From Hepatocystis sp. ex Piliocolobus tephrosceles (taxonomy: Eukaryota; Apicomplexa; Aconoidasida; Haemosporida; Plasmodiidae): a stretch of DNA of 52,571 nt. The notes below the pieces were generated by a model that saw only the letters and a program-made list of their open reading frames with translations, was not told where the DNA came from and searched no databases. The DNA is taken from the NCBI GenBank assembly GCA_902459845.2, contig CABPSV020000014.1, forward strand, positions 1,958-54,528. The letters are read 5' to 3'. A program made the position numbers and the translations under genes. Below, piece by piece: positions 19,871 through 33,824 of this stretch. The stretch's first letter is position 1. Each line of letters begins with the position of its first letter.

Positions 19871-21481
19871 ATAGTAAAGTGTGTCAGAAAATGAGGAATG
19901 TATAGGTTGCAGTTATATTGTCACCATTATTGTTACATATAATATATGTAATGTATATAACCATTTTGTGGATATATTTTTAAAACATTCCCTGGAAGTG
20001 TGTTTTTATTTGATATTTTAAATTTCAAATCTTTCAAATATGAATAATTTTTTATGATGACAATCCTTTCAATAATAGTACTAAATAATTCATTTATGAA
20101 AAAGAAAAAAATGTACATATGTGTATATATATATATGTACATATGTGTATATATATATATGTACATATGTGTATATACTATTTCTTGCGAGTGCTCTTAA
20201 CTAAGAAATATGTCTGTTGTTTTGTTTTTAATTTATACTGCCTTATTCTATCTTATTATATTTTTTGTTTACTTCGTTGGGACATATAAAATATTAATAG
20301 AACTAGGTGTAATGAAAAATAGTTTATTTTTGGCGTATATATATGGATAGGGTGGGATAAAGTTTGAACAAAATGTGTTGATGTTTTGTTCATCCATATG
20401 ATTATAAAATTTATTATTAAATATATTAATTTTTTTATACATATTTTGGTAAATATTAAATGGTGTACTATTGATATTTACTTCTAGTTGTATTTTATTA
20501 AGCATCTATAAAAAAAAAAAAAAAAAAAATAATAATAATTATATTATGGTTAATATGTATAAGTATATGTACTTATATATATACACATTGGTATGGATAA
20601 AAAAAAAATATATAAATTAATGTAATATTATGCATGTATGTAAACATAAGTATAATGTATATATATATATATATATATATTACTATATCTTTTTGCAAAT
20701 GTTTAAAATAAGAATTTAATATTAAGTTTTCTTTCATTATTGATGGTGACAATCTAGAAATTAAAATAAAAAGAGAAATATACTTCCTTCTTTTAATTAT
20801 TCCTTTAGGGTTTAAAATAGTAAAATTTTCGTTATGTTGCATTTCATAAAATATGTCTAATTCACTATCATTTAGCAGATCTACATTTATGATACACTCG
20901 TTTTTTAAAGTCAAAATATGTTGATTAAAATTCTTTTGATAAAAAAAAAAAAAAATAATAATAATAATAATAATAAAATAAAACAGTTTTGCAATATAAA
21001 GACGAATATTAATAAAAGGAAGAGTGTATAAATATAGGAATGTTGTTTGGTGCCTCTAATATTTTTATTTATCCCTTTATTCTTTTATTTTTTTATCCTT
21101 TTATTTTTTTATTCTTTTATTTTTTTATCCTTTTATTTTTTTATTCTTTTATTTTTTTACCCTTTTATTTTTTTATTCTTTTATTTTTGTTATGTTTTTA
21201 CCTTAGTATTCATCCAATTAATGGGAGGCATGTTGGGATAAAGCGTTAAGGAGCAAACATTCAAAGGAACTATTTTCCCATTTTCTACTTCAACTATTAA
21301 TGGCATATTATGAAAGCCAACATATTTATGCTTATATATTAAAGTGATTGTTTTGGCTGTCTTTTTTTTTATTTCGAATTTTTTAGGATAAATATCAAAA
21401 CTATCTAAACACCTCATATAATGACGGAATGTATTGTCTACGTATAAAAACTGGGCCATCTACAATTACATTTTGTATAGA

Positions 21482-21517
<36 letters not shown>

Positions 21518-23076
21518 CAAACAAACGAATGAATGAAAGAAAGTGAAAAGTTTAACAGAGGAGTTATTATTATATTACGTCAACTTCCATAAACTAAATT
21601 ATATAATATATATACATATTTGTAAGTTAAAAACTATTTCGTTTTGACATGTTTTACCTTTTCTTCTTCATTTTTGATATATGGTGGTAAAATAGGGAAA
21701 ATGTAATACTTGATAGTATTTATTTGTATGTTTAATGATATATCTAATGGGTTATACAAAAGTAAATTAACATATGTTTGTTCATTTAATATATTATTTC
21801 CAATGTTAAATTCTATATAATTAAATCGATTAAATAAGTTTTGTAAATTCTCTACACTTTGCTCTTTTTTGTAGTCTAGCTCTGTTTTTGAAAGGTGATC
21901 TTTTAAACAGCTGAAGGTTATATATAATTAGTAATATAAAAATAAATTGTTAATTTAATAAATAAATAGATGAATAAACGGAAGAATAAACGGATGAATA
22001 AACATGAACAAATAAACTGAGTAATTTTATTATAATATATAATATGTAATATATAATATATAATATGTAATATATAATATATAATATTTAATATATAATA
22101 TGTAATATGCAATAAAAACATACGCGTTAATTTTATCTATAGATGTCATGTTCCAGTAAATAGATGTGGGTGTTTTAAAATCGTTTATATCTATAACTTG
22201 GAAATATGGCATGACGACTTTTAGTATTATATCAACAGTGTGTCTGCAAAAGGTAAGCAGATTGTTACATAAACTTGTGTTTAAAACAGTTTGCTCACGT
22301 GTACACACACATATATATATATATATATGTATATATGCATGTGTGTTGTAATTTTTTTTTTTTTTTTTTTGTGTCCAGCTTATCCTTGTACCTATATTCT
22401 GAGAAAAAAAAAATTTTAGGGTTTATTACGAAAGTATGTTATATGTGTATATGCATGTATATATACATACATATATATATGTTTATACATTAAAACAAAT
22501 GGCAGTTTTTTTTTTTTTTTTTATCTTACCTGCTATCATGACAAAAAAACGATACAAAAATACCCCCTTTCGGCTAGTGTTAAAACTCACGATTATATTT
22601 TTTTCAGAAAAGGGATTTATTACATATTCATTATTGTTTGATATTATATTTTCTTCTGCTTCTATAACTTCTTTTTCATCTTTTTTTTAAAAATAAAAAA
22701 AAAAAAAAAAAAAAATAGCTTAAACTGTGTTAAACTGTGTTAAAGTTAAAGGAAACATAGAAATGGTAACATAAACAAATGACTTTTTATAAACAAATGA
22801 CTTTTTATAAACAAATGACTTTTTATAAACAAATGGATTTTTATAAACAAATGATTTTTCAATATACCAAAAACATCGATGCCATCTATTTGAACAATTT
22901 TAGTTTTAGTCTTAAAATTTATAATCACTGGGTGTTTATTTTTTACTGTTATCTAAAAGAAAGAAATACAGATCATCATGTATGACCATAACGTAATATG
23001 TTATTATGTACATGTATATATCACACGAACGAACGTACTCATTCATTTGGTATCTGTTGTCTATGCTATTTATAAT

Positions 23077-23125
<49 letters not shown>

Positions 23126-23833
23126 CTTTCGATAACTTTTTAAACTATCACCTTCGCATTAAACTGTTTTCCAGGTAGAATCAATTCACTTTCAATTAAT
23201 TTCGGATAAACCATTAATGAACTTTTTACTATATTAATATTAATAGAAAACTTGTTTGAACTTTTTATATGATCATTCATGTTTTTTTTTAAATATATGA
23301 ATTTATTTTCCATGTCTGCATCGTTTATATATAATAAATAATTGAAGAGTAAAGGAATCGATTTGGTTATACTAAAATTACAAATAGCAGAAATATGTAT
23401 ATTTTTTTTTTCAAAAGGTGAAAGACAAAAAAAATAAAAATTATATAGTTTTTCATCATCATCAATAAATGAACTACTATGTTTTATATTTTCATTATCA
23501 ACAGTTGTGTTATTCAATTCGTTTAAATTGGTTTCTTTTTTATTATCAACAGGATCGTTATTCCCATCTATATCAATATTAACAAGTTTCTCTACATCTT
23601 CTTTTATTAGTACACATAAAACATTTCTTTCTGTTAAATTTTCAATATTCACTTTTTTGTAACTTTCAGTTTCGGTACCTACACATGGTAAGTTCTGTAC
23701 AAAAAAAAAAAAAGTGGAACAAATGTGGATAACATGAGAAAAAAAAAAAAAAAAAAACACTATATAGTTTTAGGCAATAAAAAAAACAATAGCAACATTC
23801 TTATAATAAATATGTGTACAGGACCGTGTATAC

Positions 23834-23872
<39 letters not shown>

Positions 23873-24607
23873 TTTTTTTTTTTTTTTTTTTTTTTACTAT
23901 GTTAGTATCTCCTGCATTTAACATAACGTTGTTCATTTCATGGGAAACCAAAACAGATATATAATTTTTTTCAATTCCATTTACTAAATAGTATATTTTT
24001 ATTTCAGAGTTATTTGATTGTTTTTTTTTGGGGGAGTAAAAAATAATTACATTTAAAAAGCTTTTTTTAGGAACATAATTTATTTGTGGATATACCCTAC
24101 AAAGTGAAATATATTATATAGGTATTAAACGTGCATTGTTAATATATACATAAATATATATATATATATATATATATTTATTCATTATTTTGAATAGCAG
24201 TTTTAACTAGCCACTAGCTTAACTACTTGCTTAACTACTGCACTATTAATTGTTCATTATTTTTCCGGTTACTACTTTATGCTTTCGGCTTCATTTTTAT
24301 ATGGAGTGAAATCAATAATTTGAGTAACTTCTGAGTTATTTTCAAATTTGACAATAGCATAACTATATTCTTCCTCAATTATATTTAAAAAGGATATATT
24401 TTTTGGATAAAAAACTAAACTGTCTTGCACGTTTTCTGTTTCACATATATATTTTGTATTAAATTGAAAAAAAGTAGCATATATAAAAAAAGGTGCTAAT
24501 AATGTCTTGCTGTTACATTTCGTATAGTCTTTGTTATTAGACGGAAACACAATACATTCGTATACTTCACATACATATTTTTTTTTTAAACCTTTTATGT
24601 TTTTTAC

Positions 24608-24640
<33 letters not shown>

Positions 24641-24719
24641 GTTAGCATGTATAACTGAAAATAGGATTAAATATACAGGACAAAATAAAATATGCACATA
24701 CATATAAGAACAAACATAG

Positions 24720-24759
<40 letters not shown>

Positions 24760-25798
24760 GTACCTAAATTTTTGATAGCCGAATGGCAACAACGGTGCTT
24801 CTTTAGGAGTTACTTCAAAAGTTCCCTGCTCCTGTTTATCAACTGCATTTAACCATACACATGTATATTCAACTGGCGTTTTATTTATTAACATTAAATC
24901 TTTTTCTTCCATTTCTTGTACTTCTAATTCTTTAGGTACTGCAAATACGTCTCTTAAAAAAAAAAAAAAAAAAAAAAAAAAGAAACTCATTATGAATACA
25001 TATGCACCCACAAATATGTTTTTTTTATATATTTAGGTGTTAGTACTAAAGTGTGTACATATATACAATTGCTTCGGTAGATGTAGCAAAAACTTACTTT
25101 TCACTTATTTCCAATATATCATTCAGCAACTCGTATGTAGTATCTTCATACGAATCAAACTCGACTGGAAAATCCCATATATCAATATACTCATTTTTTT
25201 CATAATATGAATTGTATACTATATTTTTGTCATGAATTAAATTTTTATATCTATATATGTGATGAATAGACAAAGGAGGCATTTTATAACTTATAGAAAA
25301 GTTACAAATAACATCTATATAAAATATTTTTTTATTTAAATGTACTAAAAAATATATTCTTTTATATACATTGATTGGATAAATACAATTACATACTAGA
25401 TATATAGAATGAAAACTATTTTTTTTTATTATAAATTTTTTATTTTTTATATAAAAAAAATATCCTGAATTTATAATTTCTACATCTAAGTCTGTATCTT
25501 CATCATTTCTTATTACTATTTTTTCATTTATTGTATCTCCTATTTTGGTATTTTCAAATATATATAAAGTCTTCTGTAAAACCAATTTTATATTTTTAAT
25601 TTCACATAATAAAAAAAGTTCAATAGAATAATCGTTACATGCTTTAAATCGAATTACTTCTGTATAATTACTAACAGGATTATTGCCGTTAACATTAATC
25701 GAAACGGCTTCTGTACTTTTTTCTTTTAATGTTAATTTATCGATGGGAAATGTAAAAACGCTGTTCCCTTTTTGTTTTTTGGCCTTAAAAAGAAAAAG

Positions 25799-25833
<35 letters not shown>

Positions 25834-26975
25834 ATGAGGAATAAATGTAACATAGATGAAAAAAAAAAAAACAGAATAAGTAAATATAAGGTGGGGGAGA
25901 AACCAAAGATATACCACACCTTAGTATTTTACTACTACCTTTTGTACATGCATAACCACGTATATATATCGTCCACAGGCGCACAAAAAAAGATTACCAC
26001 TACGTTAATTGGAGCATTTGTCAAATTTTTCAAAAAAAACGTTTTAGTTATTTTTTGGCCTAATGTTATATTCCCAAAATTGATTATATCTTTATTAAAA
26101 ATTTCCTTATTTTGGTCACACAAAATAATAATATGTGGTAAAACAAAAATCATATGTGCGTTAATCTGTTTTTTTATTAAACAGACTTGTATATTTTCTT
26201 TGTTTAATATTTTAATTATTTTTGATACAAAATTTTCTTCATTTTCTGTTTTTTTTTTTGTTTCATAAGGATTAATAGTTGTTTGTAAATTGTTTTTTTT
26301 TATTTCAGATTCAAAAGTAACTTTTTTTTCTAACTCGTAATTAATTTTTTTTTCTACCCTTTTTGGTATTTCAATGATAGAACATGTTATAATTGATTCA
26401 TATTTTTGTGGTACTTTTGAATATATAATAACATTTACAATTTGTTTTTCTTTCGATTTTAAAATAAAATTAGACGGTTCAAATTTTATTTTTATTTCTT
26501 TATCTTTCAACATATTTTTATAAGATAACTTAACAAGGCCATTTAATTGGCCATCATTTTTTAATAAAATTTCTTTTTTATTTTTTTGTTTTATAACCAT
26601 TTCATTAAAATTTATCGTACTTGGTACAACCACATCAGATTTTATAGGAGTAGCAATTATTTTTATAGGAATTTTCTCATTTTTATATTTATCATCTACT
26701 ATTACTATATTTAACGTTTCATTAATCGTTTGATTATCATGTAAAGGGTTTAAAAAACTTATTACATAACTTTTGTTTAAACCTGGACTAATATTTTCTA
26801 TATCTTGTAATGGGTATGTAAAATATGTACTACTTTGATATAAAAAACGAAATCTTATAATATATTTTGTAGTATTTTTTATATGTAACCTTTTTATCAA
26901 TTTTACCCCTCCTTCATAATTAGTAAACTCAATTAACGGAGGAAACTCAAGACCATACATTCGTGAATTTTCCAT
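18563..26975 (-). CDS. 20-exon ASH/MSP-domain protein, CFAP47/HYDIN-like (axonemal candidate)
   Basis: Exons (high to low): 26975-25998, 25783-25098, 24952-24764, 24608-24276, 24096-23898, 23694-23152, 22952-22868, 22679-22530, 22398-22392, 22243-22124, 21910-21658, 21459-21202, 20932-20684, 20505-20273, 20080-19962, 19825-19646, 19531-19389, 19224-19164, 19040-18810, 18675-18563. They total 5130 nt, 1709 residues, with every junction GT-AG and phase-compatible and a final TAG. The product is a chain of beta-sandwich segments of the ASH/MSP kind: N-terminal LEFPPLIEFTNYEGG, NISPGLNKSYVISFLNP, then ILLKNDGQLNGLVKLSY and IKFEPSNFILKSKEKQ; later KNISFLNIIEEEYSYAIVKF and FNTSRKGVFLYRFF. Such chains occur in HYDIN, CFAP47, CFAP65 and CFAP221 of the flagellar central apparatus. 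Plasmodium builds flagella only in male gametes, so gametocyte expression is expected. Assignment to a specific CFAP is not possible by eye. The least certain splice sites are the donor GTTATA after 19962 and the acceptor before 19040. Confidence 0.78.
21060..21190. repeat. Intronic T-rich minisatellite (CTTTTATTTTTTTATC type)
   Basis: About eight units of 16 bp lie inside the intron between exons 12 and 13 of the ASH-domain gene. The poly-Phe ORFs are shadows. Confidence 0.85.
22036..22110. repeat. Intronic ATATAATATGTAAT repeats
   Basis: Short palindromic A/T units with TGTAAT punctuation in the intron between exons 10 and 11 of the ASH-domain gene. Confidence 0.8.
22392..22398 (-). other. 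7-nt micro-exon (exon 9) of the ASH-domain gene
   Basis: The minus-strand sequence is AATATAG, between a strong acceptor (T-tract, then CTCAG) and a GTACAA donor. The preceding exon ends in phase 1 (GCAG/GTAAG) and the next begins in phase 2 (TTGCAG/A). Direct joining breaks the frame; inserting 7 nt restores it and gives VMIAEYRHTVDIILKV, which reads as one beta-domain edge. Confidence 0.65.
22778..22860. repeat. Intronic 18-bp minisatellite (AAACAAATGACTTTTTAT)
   Basis: Five copies, the last two with small changes, in the intron between exons 7 and 8 of the ASH-domain gene, ending about 8 bp from the exon 7 donor. Confidence 0.9.
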
Positions 26976-27008
26976 TTTATTTATAACAAGGTTGATACAA
27001 GTTTCATA

Positions 27009-27045
<37 letters not shown>

Positions 27046-28367
27046 TTTTTTTTATTTTCAAAAAAAAAAATACTTTTCACTTTTTTTTTTTTTTTTGCTA
27101 TAACTGTAGAATTATTACGATTTTAAAAAAATGTATCTCCATACTCTTTTTTCATTTGTAGAATATTATGTATATGGACATATAAACATGCATAATATAT
27201 ATTGTATACATGTATGTGTGTGTATATATATGGAGCCCTACATTAGAAGCAAACGTGGGAAAAAGAAAAAAAAAAAATAACCTTGCAAAAAAAAAACTGT
27301 GCTTAAGTAATTACTTTATAACTAGCTTTATAACTAACTTTATAACTTTATAATTTTATAACTTTATAACTTTATAACTTTTTTTTTTTTTTTTTTTTGC
27401 AGCATTATGGTAAAAGACCATTTTATATAAGCACATTGCTTACATTTTGATAAATAATTATTTAATTTTTTATTTTGCACGCTTTATATATTCTATAACA
27501 TATACTCACACATTTATATTTTTATTTTTAAGCTTTTTGTACGTTGAGAAATTTGCACAATGCGGTAAAATTTTTAGAGAGTTAAAGTAAATAAATGAAT
27601 GGGTGAATAAATAAATAAATGAATGAATAAACAAATGGGCTAACGATATGCAAAGAAAATTGATTATCATATATTAAAAAACAGTCTCATGTTCATTCGT
27701 GAAAAAAAAAAAAAAAAAAAAATCATGCAAGTGTTTAAATAAAACAATACATACATATATATATATATAATAATTGTTAATAATTAGTTTTTTTATATTC
27801 TTCCGTTTTTTATTACTAAAAAAAAATTTATAAGAACACAATGAAAATGCTATATACATGCTTGTAAATATATATATAGATATATATATATATATATGTA
27901 TATATATGCATATGAAGACAAAACTGGTATGGTGTGCGATTAAAAAGAAAAATGAAAAAATAAAGATAGAAGTAAAGATAGATGTAAAAATAGAAGTAAA
28001 AATAGAAGTAAAAAGCAATTCTCCATTCGCACCTATATATATATATATATACATATACATACATGCGTAATGGGTTGATTTGTTTTGTAAAATATAGGGT
28101 ATGAGGAAGGTGTGCTGACATTCAATTAACAAATATATTAAAAGGACAGATCGCTAGGTGCGTTTTTAAAAATACCAGCAATATATCACAAAAAAAAAAA
28201 AAAAAAAAAAAAAATTTAAATAAAAAAAGTAAAATTAACAATGTAGGACTGTGCTATATATGTACATATATATATATATAGTAAGCCTAATTTTTATAAA
28301 AAAAAAATAAAATTATTTATTTTTCCATTAGTTTGGATGATTGGCTGTTTACACTGTCACCACCCAC
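26976..28367. other. Intergenic region upstream of the ASH-domain gene, no gene seen
   Basis: It lies between the ASH-domain gene start and the polo-box gene stop (tandem, both minus). It holds poly-T at 27017-27040, ATAACTTTAT repeats (27310-27380), GAATAAATAAAT units (27585-27640), (TA)n near 27755 and 27880, a 12-bp GAAGTAAAAATA array (27956-28012) and poly-A near 28190-28214. The apparent ORFs are (TA)n and repeat read-through. Confidence 0.75.
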
Positions 28368-31300
28368 TCATTCCTCAATCGATTGCGGAAATATGGAAAA
28401 ATAAATATCCCTTTTGTGCGCTTCAGTTTGTTCTGTTATGTAAGGTAACGTTTTGTTCAGTTTCAAAGTATATTCAGTATTTCCTTTAGTTAATAAACTT
28501 AAACACTGTGAGTAGGCTTGTAAAGTAGTGCACCAATTTTGAATAATACTATCAATAGATATTCCTGCTTTTTTTAGTAAAGCTTCTAAATTCATTATAA
28601 TAGCATTTACATCAGCATCAGCATTGGTATCATCATCACCATCATAATAGCTATAATCATAATCGTAAACATTATTTTGTGTTAAATTAATTAAAAATGG
28701 ATTTTGTTTTTCTATTTGTGTTATATTCTTCAATAAATTTTTATTTAGTTCCTTTTTATTATTCGAGTTTTGTGTCAATCTTTTATTAAATTTTGTAGTA
28801 ACTGCATTTAAATCATCAATATGCACATTAATTGCATTTTTATCTTTTAAAGTAAATGATACATTATTATTTTTTATTTCAATTTTATCAATAAATATAT
28901 TATTACTTAAAGTTGCAATAAAATCAGGAGTAGTTCCATTACTCATTAAATTATATGTACCTAACCATTTTTTTGTTAATGTTATTTTAGGTGTATGTTT
29001 TTTTAAAGTTTCAACTACATCATACGCATAATCATATCTTATTGTATGTGCTTTGGGTAACTCTTCTGCAAGTACATTATAATAATCTAAAATTTGATTT
29101 ATTAAAATATCTTTTATTTTTATATTAATTCCACTTACATCAATTATAAATAACAATTTTCTTGGTTTTGATAAATCAATATTTTTAAAATTATTATTTT
29201 TAACGTTTTTATATTCTCTTATTTCTGATCTTCCTAAAAATGTAAATATTACTTCACCATCATCAGTTATTTCAAATATTCCTTGTTTTGTGTTCATTTT
29301 CACTTTTTTAATTTCAAGTGTGTTTACAATTTTTTGTAGTCGTTTTTTTTTGTTCTCAAAGGATTGGTAATTATAACATGAGTTATTACTGTTATTGCTC
29401 TTATTAGTATTTGTTTCGTTGTAGTTATAACTGTTGACACTACTACTACTACTATCGATACTATAACCAGTTCCCTGATTGTTTATACTACCATAATATT
29501 TCTTATTATTATTATTAGTATCCATCATAAATGTTATATCACTTTTTACCAATTCAGGTGTAATATTCATATTTTTAATTTTATCACCATTATTATCACC
29601 ATTATTATTATATAAATCTTTATATGTTTTGTTCAAAGTAACATTTTTATTTTTATAATTCCAATCCATATCTACATTACTTACACGTTTGTTATTATTC
29701 AAATTATATTCATTTAACATGTCATTGATACTGTTTCTTTGTTTATTTCTTATAGTGGGATCACAAGGTTGTCCGACATTATAACTGGCAATATTACCGA
29801 CCATACTACCGGCAATACTACCGACCATACTACCGGCAATACTACCAACCATACTACCGGCAATACTATCTACAACACTACCAGAATCACTACAACCACT
29901 ATTATTGTTGTTACTACTAATACTATTAGTAGGAAAATTACTCATATTATTATGATCATTACTATCACTTGTAAGGTTTATATCATTTTCTCCTCGTAAG
30001 AATTCGTTTTTACTGATTATATCCATTGTTGTTATCCCCCCACGTATATTTTCCTTCGATGTAAAAACGATTTGTTCATCATCCGAACGTATACTATTTG
30101 TTATACTTACCCTTTCCTTTTGTTTATTTCTAATTTCTTTATTTCGTGATGAATATAATGATTCAGATAAAACAGAATCAGCAGGTGTTGGTACAGGAAT
30201 AGGTTCATCAAATTCTTCACTAAAACTATCAAATACAGAATTAATCATTTTAGGTTGTTGTTGTTCTAATTCTTCATCATTATATGTATTCAAATTACCT
30301 GAAAAATGTTTGTTCTTAAAATTATGTACCGATGAGAACATATTTTGATTTTCTTCTATATTATTATTTGAACTGTTTTGAAATGCATCAGTACTGCTTT
30401 CACTAACAGCACTACTTTGACTCAAATCGTTAATATATAATTTTTCTATTCTTGTTTTATTATTTTTAACAATTTCTTTGACATATATTTTGTCATTTTT
30501 ATTTCTATACTCATTATTTTTTGACATAGTTTCATTATCATACGATTCTGAACAATTTAAACTGTTACTCAAACTATTATTCAAACTGCTATTTATTTTT
30601 TTATTTTTTTGCACTTGTTCATTTGATTGTTCATTTGATTGTTCATTTGTTTGTTCATTTGTTTGTTCATTTGTTTGTTCATTTTTTAATGATTGAGCAT
30701 TTAAAATATCATGTTGAAATTTGTTAATAACATTAAAACCATCATTTCTATTTAAAAATATATTATTTGTATTAATGTCACTTTCTCTTTTTATATTATT
30801 ATAAAAGTAACTTTTTTCTTCTAATTTGTTCGAATTTTCATTATTATTTATATTTATGTTTGTAAAGTAAGTTAAGCCATAATTCATTTGGTGGTTATTG
30901 CTAACACCAATACCACTGCTACCAATACTGTCATTCTTATTATTACTATTAGTAGTAATAGTGGTAGTATTAGTAGTAATAGCGGTAGTATTAGTAGTAG
31001 TGTTAGAATCATAATGTATATTAAGATTGTTCTCAAATTTTTTTGTTATTAAATAAGAGGTTTTAAATCCATTTTCTTCTTCTCCCCTTTTTCCAACATT
31101 ATCAAATTTGTCCGATTTTTTTTTTAATAAATTTAATTTATTAGTTAGGTCTAAACGTGTGTGACATGCGTGATCACTCGGTTCGTCTCTCGATTGGTCA
31201 CTTTCAAGGTCATACAAACTTAAACCATCTGGTTGTTGTTTATTTTTTGTATAACTAGTATTTTCATCTATTCTTGAATCTGTATCTTTTTTGTACATAT

Positions 31301-33790
31301 GCTCATATCTATCTTCACTTTCTTCATTTTCTTCATTTTTTTCATTTATTTTATCTTCTCTATATGTATTGCTACCTCTGTAACTGTATTTATTACAAAT
31401 TTTATTATCATTATTTACATTTATTTTTTTTTTATTTATTAACTCTTTTTCTATGGTTAGCTCTTTATACCTATCCCCACTACAATCACTTTCTTCAGGT
31501 ACAACAGACGAACTATCCAAATGATCATATTGGTCTCCGGAATCTGCATTAAAAGAAAAATATATATTACTAATGTGGTTACTATTATTTTGGTAGTTGT
31601 TACTATCGCTGCTTTTATTATTGCTGCTTTTACTATTGCTGCTTTTACTATTGCTGCTTTTACTATTGCTGCTTTTACTGTTGCGTGAGTTATACTGTAT
31701 GCCTTTTTTATTATTATCATTAATACTGTATTTTTTTTTTTTTTCTTTTTTTAAAAAACTAGTATCCCCATTTTTGTTCATAGAATCTTTATAACTATTG
31801 GTATAATTTACATCATAAATTTTTTTTTCTTTTATCAATTTTTTTTTGTTACTAAATAAATGATTATGTAACTGTTTCTTTTTTACATTATGTAAAGGAT
31901 AATTATCATTCTTTAGGTTATTTGCATATATATCATTTATATAACTTTTATCCTTTAGTTTTTTATCACTCAATTTTTTTAATGATTTTAAATTATACTG
32001 ATGACTACTACTAATACTGCCACTATCACTACAACTACTACTGTTACTACGATGAATACTTTTTTTTTTTTTATAACTATCTGCTTTTTGTTTATGACTA
32101 CCTGCTTTTATTTTATAACTATCTGCTTTTATTTTATGACTATCTGCTTTTATTTTATGACTACCTGCTTTTATTTTATAACTATCTGCTTTTTTTTTAT
32201 AACTATCTGCTATTTGTTTATGATTATCTGCTTTTTTTTTATAACTACCTACTTTTATATCATTACATACTTTACTATTTTTTTTTGACTCACGTATTTT
32301 TATTTTAGATGATTTAATATTCATTATATTATCAGAACTACTACTTTTGTTATATATTTTTTTATTACTTTTATGAATTAAACTAAAGTTTAGTTCGTTT
32401 TTTATTTTATCAGAAGAATGATAACACGACCGATTGCTGGGAATAGTAGCTAATGTATTTATATATTTTAATTTATGTTTTGAATTTTTTTTATTTAATA
32501 ATTTTGATTGAGACATAATGTCACAAAGTTTGCTTCTGTGTTTTAAACCGCGTTTACCACTACTACTGCCATTACCACTACCACTACTACTGCCATTACC
32601 ACTACCACTACTACTGCCACTACCACTATTACTACTATATCGTGCTACTTCTAAACTTGCAATGTTTGCTTGTTTTTCAAAATCATTATCGTGGTTATTG
32701 TTACTATCTGTAGATGCAGTTATAGAGAATTCGTCACTACCACTTTCAGACTGTGGTAAAGAAGAAAATGTATCTGATTTATTTAAAACAGATTCTTTAA
32801 TATCTTCTAATGGATTATGACTAACTGTTTTAACTGCTTCATTGGCATAATGACTAAGATTATAATTATTAACCTGTTTAATATAATATTTATAATCTGT
32901 TAATGTTTTATTATTAATACTGTTTATACATTTTATATACTCATTTAAACTATCTTTTGATATATTTATTAACAATTCTTTATATTTTTTTAAATGTTTA
33001 ATATATGAATTACTCAAATAAGATTCAAATCCATGCATAAAATAGTGGTCTTTATTATAAACATATTTATCATTAACATTATTATAATCAATATCACTAC
33101 TATATGTATTATATTTTTTTATATTATTACATATACTAAAATCAGGTAAATTAATGTATTTGTGTTCAGATGGATATATAATACTACTATTATGAATAGT
33201 GTTTAATTTTTTTAATTTTTCTTTTCTTTTATCATATATTATATCATTTTGTTCGTGTTCATTTTTATGTACATATTTTTGTGCACGAAGGTCGTTTTTA
33301 ACATTATAATTTTTTAAATTACGATTTTTATTATTGCTATTACTATTACATAATATGTCACTATTTAAGTGTTTATTATAATCTATAGTAGTTGTTGTAT
33401 ACATTTTTATTTTATTATTTACATTATGTACATTATTTACATTACTTTCCAATATATTATTATTAGTACTATTACTATTAAAGTTGTTTTTCCAATTACT
33501 ACTACAGTTGTTAAACTTATTGCCACTGATACGATGGGTATGCCTATAATAATTACTAGTATTATTGTCAATTAAATTGTCTACATTTACTATGTGTTTA
33601 TTTTCTGTTATACTATTATTTACATTACTTTTAATATCATTATTTTTATTTTCTTTTTTGCATTTAAAGATACTAAAATTGTTAACTAATCTGTTTTTTT
33701 TTTTATAATTTAATCTACCTGCTATTTTTGGTATGATGCTTTTTTCTTCAGTAGGTTCCGAGAAAAAACTAACATAATCATTATTACTGC

Positions 33791-33824
<34 letters not shown>

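Noticed and set aside
22530..22560. Apparent in-frame stop (TGA TAG) near the end of exon 8 of the ASH-domain gene
   Set aside because: I first miscounted a T run as six. With seven T the frame reads YRFFVMIAG into a GTAAG donor, so there is no stop and no pseudogene.
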